A stretch of DNA of 64,000 bases, from positions 2,046,001 to 2,110,000 of the forward strand of contig NZ_CP009281.1 of assembly GCF_000758585.1 (NCBI RefSeq), written 5' to 3'. Position 1 is the stretch's first letter, and every line of letters begins with the position of its first letter. This document shows positions 38,692 through 47,031 of this stretch, in pieces. Source of the DNA: Paenibacillus sp. FSL R5-0345. Its GTDB lineage: Bacteria; Bacillota; Bacilli; Paenibacillales; Paenibacillaceae. The notes under the pieces are model-generated. The model was not told the DNA's origin. It did not search any database and saw only the letters and a list, made by a program, of their open reading frames with translations. The translations under genes and the position numbers were made by a program.

Positions 38692-40551
38692 ATGAAACTT
38701 GAAGCCAAACAGAACACCGCTACGGGAGCAAAGCGTAAAGCAGCCGAGCAGCAGACACTTGATGAACGTTTCGTGTACAAAGATGATGATGTTATCGACA
38801 AAGCGTTTGACTGGAAGCAGTTCACCAGATTATTCAGCTATATGAAGCCTTACGCCAAACAGATGCTTCCACTGGTTTCTATCATGATGATTCTGGGAAC
38901 CATTACGAAGCTGACCGTTCCTTTCTTGACAAGTTTAGCTATCGACCGTGCCATAGCACCTAAGGTTGGGAATCCCAGCTTAACACTTCTTTATTCGCTA
39001 ACGGCAGGTGTGATTGTCTTATATCTCATTCAATGGATTGCAGGTGTATACCGAATTAAGTACACGAACATCATTGGACAAAGAGTCATTTATGACTTGC
39101 GTTCTGACTTGTTCAAGCATATCCAGAAGCTCTCTTTTAACTTCTTCGATAAACGCCCAGCAGGCTCGGTATTAGTCCGTGTGACGAATGATATCAACTC
39201 ACTGCAGGATTTGTTCACGAACGGGGTAGTCAATCTAATGATTGACTGTGTGCAGCTTCTTGGAATTACCATAATTCTGTTATTGATCAACTGGAAGCTT
39301 GGTCTTGTAGTAATGGTTACGGTTCCGATCATGTTCTTTATTTCTACTAAGCTGCGTCAGAAGATTCGGATCGCTTGGCAGGATGTGCGGATGAAGAACT
39401 CCAGAATTAATTCACACTTGAATGAATCGATTCAGGGGATCAGAGTCACACAGGCTTATACACAAGAACGTGAAAATATGAATTATTTCGATTTTATGAA
39501 TACAGACAGCAAAAAGTCCTGGAATAAAGCATCTGCAATGAACCAAGCTTTCGGGCCGATGATCGAGATCACTGGTGGTTTTGGAACGATGATCCTCTTT
39601 TGGTTGGGAGCTTATCTGATCCAATCCGGTGAACTTACAGTCGGTATGCTGGTAGCATTCAGCTCTTACGTCAGCAACTTCTGGGACCCGATTAACCGTC
39701 TGGGCCAGATGTATAATCAGCTGCTTGTAGCGATGGCTTCCTCGGAACGGATCTTTGAATACTTGGATGAGCAGCCTTCGGTTCAAGATAATCCAGGGGC
39801 TAAGCCATTAGAAACGATTCGTGGAGATATTAACTTTAATAAGGTTGTCTTTGAATATGAAAAAGGTCGTGCGGCTTTAAAAGGCATCGATCTGGATGTA
39901 AAAGCGGGGCAATCAATCGCGCTTGTGGGTCATACTGGCTCAGGGAAAAGTACGATTATTAACCTGATTGGCCGGTTCTATGATATTAAGAGCGGACGAA
40001 TTACGATTGACGGTGAAGATATCCGTGAAGTCACACTGGACAGTCTGAGAAGGCAGATCGGAATCGTGCTGCAGGATACCTTTATTTTCTCAGGAACGAT
40101 TCGCGATAATATCCGGTTTGGTCGACTGGATGCTACCGATGAAGAAGTGGAAAATGCTGCAAAAGCAGTAGATGCCCATGACTTTATTATGAAGCTTCCA
40201 GGAGGATATGAGACAGAGGTTGAAGAACGCGGTAGCGCCTTGTCCATGGGACAGCGTCAGCTGCTCTCCTTTGCCCGCGCACTATTGGCGAATCCAAGGA
40301 TTCTGATCCTTGATGAAGCTACAGCCAGTATCGATACAGAGACGGAGCTTAAGATTCAGGAGGCACTCAAAATCTTACTTCAGGGCCGGACCTCCTTTAT
40401 CGTGGCCCATAGACTATCTACCATCCGCCATGCGGATAAAATCGTCGTTCTGGATCACGGTGAAATCAAAGAAGAAGGAACCCACCGAGAACTGACGTCA
40501 CGTGATGGTGTGTATAACGGTTTGATAGAAGCGCAGTTCCGCTTCCTATAG
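38692..40551 (+). CDS. bmrD: Multidrug ABC exporter half, BmrD/YheH type
   Basis: 619 residues from ATG 38692; GGGGAGGAG lies 8 nt upstream and the GTG at 38683 is inside it. An N-terminal extension of about 45 charged residues precedes six membrane spans. The nucleotide-binding domain has Walker A GHTGSGKST (about 412), an altered signature LSMGQ (about 517) and canonical Walker B ILILDEATA. The substitutions are complementary to BmrC: one ATP site pairs BmrC's LSGGQ with BmrD's Glu and is catalytic, while the other pairs LSMGQ with Asp and is degenerate. The gene follows bmrC after 5 nt. Confidence 0.93.
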   Translation: MKLEAKQNTATGAKRKAAEQQTLDERFVYKDDDVIDKAFDWKQFTRLFSYMKPYAKQMLPLVSIMMILGTITKLTVPFLTSLAIDRAIAPKVGNPSLTLLYSLTAGVIVLYLIQWIAGVYRIKYTNIIGQRVIYDLRSDLFKHIQKLSFNFFDKRPAGSVLVRVTNDINSLQDLFTNGVVNLMIDCVQLLGITIILLLINWKLGLVVMVTVPIMFFISTKLRQKIRIAWQDVRMKNSRINSHLNESIQGIRVTQAYTQERENMNYFDFMNTDSKKSWNKASAMNQAFGPMIEITGGFGTMILFWLGAYLIQSGELTVGMLVAFSSYVSNFWDPINRLGQMYNQLLVAMASSERIFEYLDEQPSVQDNPGAKPLETIRGDINFNKVVFEYEKGRAALKGIDLDVKAGQSIALVGHTGSGKSTIINLIGRFYDIKSGRITIDGEDIREVTLDSLRRQIGIVLQDTFIFSGTIRDNIRFGRLDATDEEVENAAKAVDAHDFIMKLPGGYETEVEERGSALSMGQRQLLSFARALLANPRILILDEATASIDTETELKIQEALKILLQGRTSFIVAHRLSTIRHADKIVVLDHGEIKEEGTHRELTSRDGVYNGLIEAQFRFL

Positions 40552-40559
40552 CTCAGAAC

Positions 40560-40605
40560 AACAGCCCGTTCCCCTTGCGAAAGCAAATGAGGAGTGGGCT
40601 GTTTT
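40560..40605. terminator. Terminator between bmrD and the convergent small gene
   Basis: AACAGCCC pairs with GGGCTGTT, with inner TTCC/GGAG-type pairing, then TTTATATA; flanking A/T allows use in both directions. Confidence 0.75.
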
Positions 40606-40622
40606 ATATATCGTAGATTCAA

Positions 40623-40871
40623 TTATTTCGGGCGTTTGGGCAACCTACCCGTTACACGTAGCTCAAACATTTGGGCACAAATATCCTGATGCCAATGTGT
40701 ATCCGTTGTTTGTTCTGCTAACAGTATTTCATTCTGCAGTCGGGCCATCTCCCAACAGTAAGTGGCATTCACCTGAAGGCATTGCTGTTGTTCCGTTTCT
40801 TCGGAGGCTGTAAGCTGGCGTAGACGACTTAGAGTGAAGAGCTCGGCAAGACGTTCATGGACTGGAAGCAT
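40623..40871 (-). CDS. Small hypothetical protein
   Basis: 82 residues, ATG 9 nt after CCAGGAGG, a very good start. Highly helical, rich in Gln, Glu and Leu (VHERLAELFTLSRLRQLTASEE, then EMARLQNEILLAEQT), with two His/Trp near TDTHWHQD and a basic C-terminus. It resembles small Paenibacillus proteins of unknown role. It is a single gene with a shared terminator. Confidence 0.75.
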   Translation of the reverse strand: MLPVHERLAELFTLSRLRQLTASEETEQQQCLQVNATYCWEMARLQNEILLAEQTTDTHWHQDICAQMFELRVTGRLPKRPK

Positions 40872-41198
40872 ACTCTTTTACCTCCTGGAAATAGTTAAGC
40901 CATATATTAGTCTAGCCAAGTAAATTGTAATTCAATCATCATGAGAATAATGATAGGAAGGTTACAAATGATTAAGGATTTCGAGCAATGGGAGAAACTG
41001 TGGGATATTTAAAGGAAGGTTTGATAAAGGAAGGTACGGAATTAGCATTCTGGATTCGGAGCTTTCTGTTGCAGTATCTACAATAGAAAGCTCCTTTACC
41101 GCTCACAAAATAACATCTATTGCACTTTGTGCAACTGTTATTCAAAAATGTGCTATTAAAGGGCATTTTACTATTATTGATTACACAAAATACAACAG
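40872..41198. other. Intergenic stretch with palindromic repeats
   Basis: No convincing gene. It holds a hairpin GGAGCTTTCTGTTGCA... with arms GGAGCTTTCT/AGAAAGCTCC (about 41057-41095), the palindrome TTGCACTTTGTGCAA (about 41118-41132), and TTACACAAAATACAAC (about 41181). The last two belong to the same loose family as the repeats at 61744-61934. Confidence 0.5.
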
Positions 41199-41228
41199 AA
41201 AAAATCCCCCCGAAAGAAAAGGGGGGAT
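41199..41228 (-). terminator. Terminator of the HD-GYP-like gene
   Basis: On the minus strand GATCCCCCC, a 9-nt loop, GGGGGGAT and TTTTT. Confidence 0.88.
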
Positions 41229-41244
41229 CATGAATCGAAGCGCC

Positions 41245-42285
41245 CTAGTCCATGTAAATTTCTACAATGGCAACGTTCCGTTCGCGGGAAAGATCCACAA
41301 ACATTCCGTCAACTTGTACCAGTGGACGGAAAATATCGACCAGATTGTTCATAATAATTACGCCAATATCACCTGTGTTCAGCAACACACGCTTGCCGAT
41401 GAAATTGGGCATTAAATGCTGGATAAAAGCTTGAACGGTTTTAGCGTTCAGTTTACCGAAACTTAGATTGTTTATTTCACGCAGGACGGAAATCAGCTCT
41501 TGCTTCGACTGATAGACTCGTTTAGAAGTCATCGCACTATAGATATCAGCTACAGCTGCAATTTGTGCATAAGGATGAATATCGGTTTTGGTTAGACCGC
41601 TCGGATAGCCAGAGCCGTCCTCACGCTCATGATGCTGGAGAGCAGCCAAAGCTGTGTAAGAATCGTCCATGGAATTACGTATGATTTCGTAGCCGTACTT
41701 AGTATGTAGTTTGATTTCCTCGAACTCATCTGGTGTTAGCTTGCCTGGTTTATTCAACAGGGAGGGTGAAATTCGGCATTTTCCAATATCAATCAAATAT
41801 CCTGCACGACCAATTTCATAACATTCTTGTTTGGAATAACCAAGCCATATCGCAATATAATAAGAGAGCATCCCTACCTGAAGGGAGTGATTGTAGGTAT
41901 AGTTATCTTCCCGATCCAGCAAAAGCAGGAGGGACACTACATCTTTATGCTTGTCCAAAGTTTGAAGTGAAGGCTGAAGAATGTCGTTTACCACGGATTG
42001 GTTGAAGCTTCCTTTTAATAACGCTTCCATATAAAGAGACTCGAAGCCGTCAATCATAGTATCAAAACTAGTGGTCACCGTCTGAATGATTGAAGGTCTG
42101 CTGAGGGGGGATACCTCTTCTTCTAACGTCTCGATATCAACATAATCAACTCCAAGCTGCATCAGCTTGGCGATATCATTTATTTGGAGCAGTGATCCCT
42201 TTGGTAATACATGTAAACCCCTAGAACTATACGCGTCCGCGTTAAGGTGATTACCAGGTTTTAGATCCGAGACGTGTACTCTCAA
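41245..42285 (-). CDS. Degenerate HD-GYP domain protein
   Basis: 346 residues from TTG 42285 with AAAGGTGG upstream. An N-terminal region of about 110 residues (MRVHVSDLKPGNHL ... LPKGSLLQ) is shared with the paralogue at 45697. The HD-GYP core has NHSLQVG, HTKYGYEI, HHEREDGSGYPSGL and DIYSAMTS, but the defining HD pair reads LIDIGK instead of LHDIGK: His is replaced by Ile (codon ATT). HD-GYP proteins hydrolyse cyclic di-GMP using metals bound by this pair, so this one may be inactive or act as a sensor. The C-terminal 60 residues are a small beta domain. It follows the moaDE gene on the same strand. Confidence 0.88.
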   Translation of the reverse strand: MRVHVSDLKPGNHLNADAYSSRGLHVLPKGSLLQINDIAKLMQLGVDYVDIETLEEEVSPLSRPSIIQTVTTSFDTMIDGFESLYMEALLKGSFNQSVVNDILQPSLQTLDKHKDVVSLLLLLDREDNYTYNHSLQVGMLSYYIAIWLGYSKQECYEIGRAGYLIDIGKCRISPSLLNKPGKLTPDEFEEIKLHTKYGYEIIRNSMDDSYTALAALQHHEREDGSGYPSGLTKTDIHPYAQIAAVADIYSAMTSKRVYQSKQELISVLREINNLSFGKLNAKTVQAFIQHLMPNFIGKRVLLNTGDIGVIIMNNLVDIFRPLVQVDGMFVDLSRERNVAIVEIYMD

Positions 42286-42362
42286 TGCCTATGCCACCTT
42301 TTATCCGATTTTATCCAGAATATCAACAAAGTTCAGATTTTTCAATCAAAAAGGAGAAAAGA

Positions 42363-43076
42363 TTATTTGTGGATTGTATCGTTAGCTTTTTGATCAGAGT
42401 TCACCCAATGTTGGCCCGATTCATTAATGTCTTTTTTCCAAACGGGAACCGTCTGTTTCAATCGTTCAATGGCAAAGCGACTGGCTTCGTAGCAGGTATC
42501 GCGATGGGGGGTGGAGACGGCAATGATAACACTTGCTTCCTTTAAACCTACAAGCCCAATGCGGTGAGATATGGCGCAGTTTGCGTCCCAGCGGTTCTTG
42601 ACCTCTATGCCAATCTCCTCCAGCTTACTTAAGGCCATAGGGATATAGGCATCATAATGAAGTGCAGTTGTCCGTTGTTCTCCGGTCATTTCACGTGTCG
42701 TACCGATAAATAATAAGGATGCACCGTGATTGACGTCAAGAACGGCATCTAGAAGCTTCTCCGCATTTAAAGGCTGGTCCGTTATGATATAGAGACCATC
42801 AATAGTAGTTTCATATATAGTGCCGTTCTCACCCCCGGAAACTGGAGGAATAAGTGCGACTTCGGAAGACGCTGTGATGATAGAATCATCAGGAGCATAT
42901 TCCCGGTCAATGGCAATTAAAGAAGCCTCAATTTGGGATGCTGCAGCCGGATAAGAGACGGATAGAAGCTCCTTTAGCTTGCCGGCTGTTAAGGGAATCT
43001 CAGTCGTTTGGAAGGACAGAGAAGAAGAGCCGATGGTCTCAGCCAGACCCGCGAATAGTCGGATAGTAATATGCAT
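42363..43076 (-). CDS. MoaD-MoaE fusion, molybdopterin synthase
   Basis: 237 residues, ATG after GAGGAG. Residues 1-82 are MoaD (ubiquitin-like, ending PPVSGG at 77-82). Residues 83-237 are MoaE (GTTREMTGEQRTTALHYDAY, ISHRIGLVGLKEASVIIAVS, RDTCYEASRFAIERLKQTVPVWKKD). Molybdopterin synthase makes the dithiolene of the molybdenum cofactor with sulfur carried on the MoaD C-terminal Gly-Gly as thiocarboxylate. Here the Gly-Gly is internal, as in mycobacterial MoaX, so cleavage after Gly82 would be needed. No other Mo-cofactor gene is in the window. Confidence 0.92.
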   Translation of the reverse strand: MHITIRLFAGLAETIGSSSLSFQTTEIPLTAGKLKELLSVSYPAAASQIEASLIAIDREYAPDDSIITASSEVALIPPVSGGENGTIYETTIDGLYIITDQPLNAEKLLDAVLDVNHGASLLFIGTTREMTGEQRTTALHYDAYIPMALSKLEEIGIEVKNRWDANCAISHRIGLVGLKEASVIIAVSTPHRDTCYEASRFAIERLKQTVPVWKKDINESGQHWVNSDQKANDTIHK

Positions 43077-43212
43077 TTTTATTCTCCTCTGATGTATGTT
43101 CTGATGTCTTCAATATACCATAATGTGTCTGAAAATGTTATGCTAGGCTCTGTAAGATCACGCACCGACTGCTTCATTAAAGAGCAGCTCTAGGGTAGGG
43201 GGAATGTAGCTT

Positions 43213-44652
43213 ATGGGGCATGTGCCGCAAAGACTGACCATACTTCATACCAATGATATACATAGCCATTTTGAGATGGTAAGTCCGGTGGCAGCGGAAA
43301 TATTCGCACAAAGGGCTGCAGCGGGAGAAGAGCCTGTACTGCTGCTGGATATTGGTGATCATATGGATCGTGCAGCTGTCGAGACAGAAGGCACTATGGG
43401 TCAGGCTAACATCGACGTATTAAACTTAACAGGATATGATGCTGTAACCATTGGCAATAATGAGGGACTTACGTTCTCTCAGGAGATGTTGTCATCCATT
43501 TTTTCCGGGTTACAGTGTCCGGTAGTATGCTGTAATTTTGTGGAGTCTTCGACTGGGGAGCCACCAAGCTGGATGCAGCGTCATGCGATCTTGGAGAAGG
43601 ATGGAATTAGAATAGGTGTGACCGGAGCAACAGCGGCATTTACTTCGTTCTATTCCCTTTTGGGCTGGGATGCTTTAGATCCTGAGACAGCGCTCCGGGA
43701 ACAATGCCTACTTTTAGCACCACAGGTGGATATATTAATCGTTCTATCTCATCTTGGACTTCCTACGGATAAAATGTTGGCAGAGCGGCTAGAGGGCATT
43801 CATGCCATTCTTGGTGGACATACGCATCATCTGTTAGAGGAGCCTATTATGATTAATGGGACTGCTGTATGCGGTGCCGGGAAATTCGGTCGGTATCTCG
43901 GGCGTCTTCAATTTGAGCGACTAGATCCTCAGTCTGATTTCAGATTAGTGCTGGGTGAATGTATTCCTATTGACCCCCTTCTGAAGGAGGAGGTTATAGG
44001 TCCTGCAGTGGCTATTCATTTGAAGCATGGCCAAGAATCTCTTCAGACGACCGCTGCGATTACTGACCGTGAGCTTCCTTTGAGCTTGCAGGGAGAGTCT
44101 CCCTTTGGCAATCTTTTGGCACAAGCTGTACGTAGATTTACAGGAACTAGTCTGTCATTAGTCAACACGGGTCAGTTACTAGGACCATTGCCGGAAGGTG
44201 AGGTTACGACTGGGATGCTGCACGCACTATGTCCTTCTCCCATCAATACTTGCATCATTAAGCTGAAGGGTATAGATATTCGGACAGCTTTGGAACAGAG
44301 TCTTACAGAGGAGTTTTATAATAAGGTCATTTACGGGTACGGCTTCCGAGGGAATCATCTGGGCAGTTTGGCAGTAGATGGATTAAAAATCTTGTACGAC
44401 CCACGGATGATACCGTATGATAAGAGTGTTGCAGTTTTTGTCGAAGGAAACCCGCTGGAGGATGAAAGAGAGTATAATGTTGGTACGCTAGACATGTTTA
44501 CTTTCAGAGCCGGCTATGAGACGATCGCGAATGGGAAGGATGCGTTGTTTCTATTGCCTCATTTTTTGCGCGATCTCTTAAGGATGGAGTTACAGCGACC
44601 AAACAGTCTCGATGAATGCATGCTCACTCGCTGGGAGGCTAAGTCTGAATAA
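43213..44652 (+). CDS. yunD: Metallophosphoesterase / 5'-nucleotidase family protein (YunD-like)
   Basis: 479 residues without signal peptide, so cytoplasmic, unlike most of the family. The N-terminal calcineurin-like domain has NDIHSHF (15-21), GDHMD, GNNEGLT (Asn of the metal site), VLSHLG and GGHTHHL. The C-terminal half is the 5'-nucleotidase domain (NLLAQAVRRFTG, LVNTGQLLGPLP, IKLKGIDIRTALEQSL). It should hydrolyse nucleotide phosphoester or diphosphate bonds; the exact substrate is unknown. ATG follows GGGGG at 10-nt spacing. Divergent from moaDE. Confidence 0.9.
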   Translation: MGHVPQRLTILHTNDIHSHFEMVSPVAAEIFAQRAAAGEEPVLLLDIGDHMDRAAVETEGTMGQANIDVLNLTGYDAVTIGNNEGLTFSQEMLSSIFSGLQCPVVCCNFVESSTGEPPSWMQRHAILEKDGIRIGVTGATAAFTSFYSLLGWDALDPETALREQCLLLAPQVDILIVLSHLGLPTDKMLAERLEGIHAILGGHTHHLLEEPIMINGTAVCGAGKFGRYLGRLQFERLDPQSDFRLVLGECIPIDPLLKEEVIGPAVAIHLKHGQESLQTTAAITDRELPLSLQGESPFGNLLAQAVRRFTGTSLSLVNTGQLLGPLPEGEVTTGMLHALCPSPINTCIIKLKGIDIRTALEQSLTEEFYNKVIYGYGFRGNHLGSLAVDGLKILYDPRMIPYDKSVAVFVEGNPLEDEREYNVGTLDMFTFRAGYETIANGKDALFLLPHFLRDLLRMELQRPNSLDECMLTRWEAKSE

Positions 44653-44724
44653 GGCCGACAGCTCATAATCTACACTTATAGACTCCATTTAACAGTGCTA
44701 GATTCCCAAAAATAGGAGGACGTT

Positions 44725-45552
44725 ATGGACACGATTACAGCTATTATTTTAGCAATTGTCGAAGGGATCACAGAATTTATTCCTGTATCTTCGACCGGAC
44801 ACATGATCTTGACTACGAAGCTATTAGGTTTCGCTGAGCAAGATTCGATTATGAAGACTTATGAAATTGTAATTCAACTAGGGGCGATTTTGGCGATTGC
44901 ACTTGTTTACCGCAAGCGAGTACTTAATTTACTAGGGATTGGACGTAGTAGTTCAGGCAGAGGAGGCGTTATGCCGGCAGCCCGTCTGAACTTAATTCAT
45001 GTGATTCTTGGAATTGCCCCAGCACTTGCTGTGGCATTTTTTGCCCGCGATTTTATCAAAAGCCTCTTTGGAGCTTCGACGGTACTCTGGGCGCTTGTCG
45101 CCGGAGGGATTCTAATGATTGTTGCAGAATGGGTGAACAGACGAAAAATACGTATTACTGCCCACGAACTGGATGATTTGTCTTATGGACAGGCGCTTGC
45201 GATTGGATTGTATCAGATTATTTCGGTACTCTGGCCAGGCTTCTCCCGTTCCGGTTCTACGATTTCTGGGGGGATGTTAAGCGGGGTCAGTTACAAGGCT
45301 TCAGCGGATTTTTCCTTCCTCATAGCGATTCCTATTATGTGTGCGGCTTCCGGGTATGAACTGCTGGATTCGTATAAAAACTTCACAAGTGAGACGATTG
45401 GTTATTTTGTAATTGGATTTCTGATTTCCTTTGTAGTGGCATATTTAGTAGTCATTTTGTTTATGAAATGGATTCAAAAGATTCGATTAACGCATTTCGC
45501 GATTTATCGATTTATTCTTGCTGCTGTATTCTGGTTGTTTATTATGCGTTAA
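44725..45552 (+). CDS. uppP: Undecaprenyl-diphosphatase UppP (BacA)
   Basis: 275 residues, ATG after AGGAGG. Both family motifs are present: EGITEFIPVSSTGH (14-27) and LWPGFSRSGSTISGG (about 170-184), which place catalytic Glu, His and Arg in the membrane. About eight membrane spans. It dephosphorylates undecaprenyl diphosphate to recycle the lipid carrier of wall synthesis, and extra copies confer bacitracin resistance. The bases between it and the HD-GYP gene contain no clear signal. Confidence 0.96.
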   Translation: MDTITAIILAIVEGITEFIPVSSTGHMILTTKLLGFAEQDSIMKTYEIVIQLGAILAIALVYRKRVLNLLGIGRSSSGRGGVMPAARLNLIHVILGIAPALAVAFFARDFIKSLFGASTVLWALVAGGILMIVAEWVNRRKIRITAHELDDLSYGQALAIGLYQIISVLWPGFSRSGSTISGGMLSGVSYKASADFSFLIAIPIMCAASGYELLDSYKNFTSETIGYFVIGFLISFVVAYLVVILFMKWIQKIRLTHFAIYRFILAAVFWLFIMR

Positions 45553-45696
45553 TGCCCGTGGCATAGACCTGGACACATCTGATTTTCTTTAAGGTACACC
45601 TGTCTGAATTTCTAAAGAAACGGTATAGACAAAGCGTGTGACCCAAGGATTTCAATACAGAATAGCATTTTACCGTTAAAGGCAGGAGTGAGTTTA

Positions 45697-46800
45697 GTGC
45701 GTTTAGTATCCGTGAATCAACTTCAAGCAGGCATGAAATTAGGTAAAAAAATATATAATGATGAAGGTCTAACTCTACTCGCGGACGGGGTGGAGCTTAC
45801 GGATGCATTGATCAAGCGTCTCGCTAGAATTGATATCGGCTATATCTACATAGAGGATTCTGTCACGGACGATATTGTGATTACTGGTATACTCCAGGAT
45901 GAGACGCGCAATCAAGCCCTAAAGGTGATTCGTAATCAATTTCAGCAAATGTCTGGGGCTTCAGGAATTACTAAGGGTTTGTATCATCTGGACAAAAAAT
46001 TTTCTAAGATCATGGACAACATTTTAGACGATATGTCTTTACAAGAAGATCCGATGATCATGCTGATGGATATGCACACTGCTGATAACTATTTATATGT
46101 CCATTCCCTGAATGTCTGCTTATACACTTTGGTGCTTGGCATTGCTCACGGGTATAGTAAAGAGGAGCTTCGAGTAATTGGGCTAGGTGCGCTGCTGCAT
46201 GATATTGGAAAGACACAAATCCCGATAAAAATCGTACAGAAACCCGGCAGGCTCAGTGATGAAGAATTCCGCCACATGCAGGCTCATACTGAGATCGGGT
46301 TTCAGATTCTAAAGGAGGAGCCGAATATCCCGCTGCTCGCAGCACATTGTGCCTTGCAGCATCATGAACGCATTGACGGTTCCGGATATCCTCGCGGATT
46401 AACTGGACCCCAAATCCATGAATATGCGAAGTGGCTTGGTGTAGCGGACTCCTACGATGCCATGACTTCCAATAGAGTCTACAAAAAGGCTATGCTGCCA
46501 CATCAAGCCGTTGAGGCCCTTTATGTTGGTTCCGGTACTTTGTATGAACAGAAGCATTTAGAGCTGTTCAGAGATCGTGTAGCTATCTACCCACTCGGTC
46601 TTACGGTAAAGCTCAGTACGGGGGAGAGCGGGGTTGTGGTCAAAATAGATCCAAGTACGCCTCACAGACCCACTGTACGTGTGCTTACGGGACCGGAAGG
46701 AGAGAAAGTCGTACCGTTTGAACGAGATCTTAGTAATGCCCTCTCCGTTGTTATCGTTGACGTCGCGGAACAAGGTGATTCCCTGGAAACACCAAATTGA
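45697..46800 (+). CDS. HD-GYP domain protein, putative cyclic di-GMP phosphodiesterase
   Basis: 367 residues from GTG 45697, 8 nt after GCAGGAG; the GTG at 45688 is inside that site. An N-terminal region of about 120 residues (VNQLQAGMKLGKKIYNDEGLTLL) precedes a complete HD-GYP domain: VHSLNVC, LLHDIGKTQIP, QAHTEIGFQIL, HHERIDGSGYPRGL and ADSYDAMTS. It should degrade cyclic di-GMP, which controls the motile/sessile switch. The domain order matches the degenerate paralogue at 41245, so the two probably derive from one duplication. A basic-plus-beta tail follows the core. Confidence 0.93.
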   Translation: MRLVSVNQLQAGMKLGKKIYNDEGLTLLADGVELTDALIKRLARIDIGYIYIEDSVTDDIVITGILQDETRNQALKVIRNQFQQMSGASGITKGLYHLDKKFSKIMDNILDDMSLQEDPMIMLMDMHTADNYLYVHSLNVCLYTLVLGIAHGYSKEELRVIGLGALLHDIGKTQIPIKIVQKPGRLSDEEFRHMQAHTEIGFQILKEEPNIPLLAAHCALQHHERIDGSGYPRGLTGPQIHEYAKWLGVADSYDAMTSNRVYKKAMLPHQAVEALYVGSGTLYEQKHLELFRDRVAIYPLGLTVKLSTGESGVVVKIDPSTPHRPTVRVLTGPEGEKVVPFERDLSNALSVVIVDVAEQGDSLETPN

Positions 46801-46808
46801 TTATTTAT

Positions 46809-46890
46809 AGCAGCGTGGAGAGAAGATTAGGCTTGTCCGAAGATATGTCGGAGGCCTATTTTTCGTCTCGCTGCTTTTATTTTTTTGAAA
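46809..46890 (+). terminator. Compound terminator after the HD-GYP gene
   Basis: Outer arms AGCAGCG/CGCTGCT enclose an inner GTCCGA/TCGGA hairpin with CCTATTTTT; T-runs follow both the inner and the outer stems. Confidence 0.7.
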
Positions 46891-46948
46891 TGTGAAGCAA
46901 GTAAAGAGAGCCAGAAAGACATCAAAAGTGCAGTTTTTTTGACTATCG

Positions 46949-46957
46949 TGGTATGAT
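46949..46957 (+). promoter_or_regulatory. Extended -10 promoter of yfkAB
   Basis: TGGTATGAT is a TGn-extended -10 element about 75 nt before the gene; no good -35 is at the right distance. Confidence 0.45.
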
Positions 46958-47031
46958 ATAGGGTAAGTCATCGTTCTTTCTTCATGATTTTGGGTTAATA
47001 ATAGGAATAAGATTTAAAGGAGCTAGTACAA

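Noticed and set aside
40972..41166. Minus-strand frame of 64 residues with several CxxC pairs (zinc-ribbon-like)
   Set aside because: No ribosome site, and the cysteine codons fall inside palindromes (TTGCACTTTGTGCAA and an AGAAAGCTCC hairpin); more likely noncoding repeat sequence.
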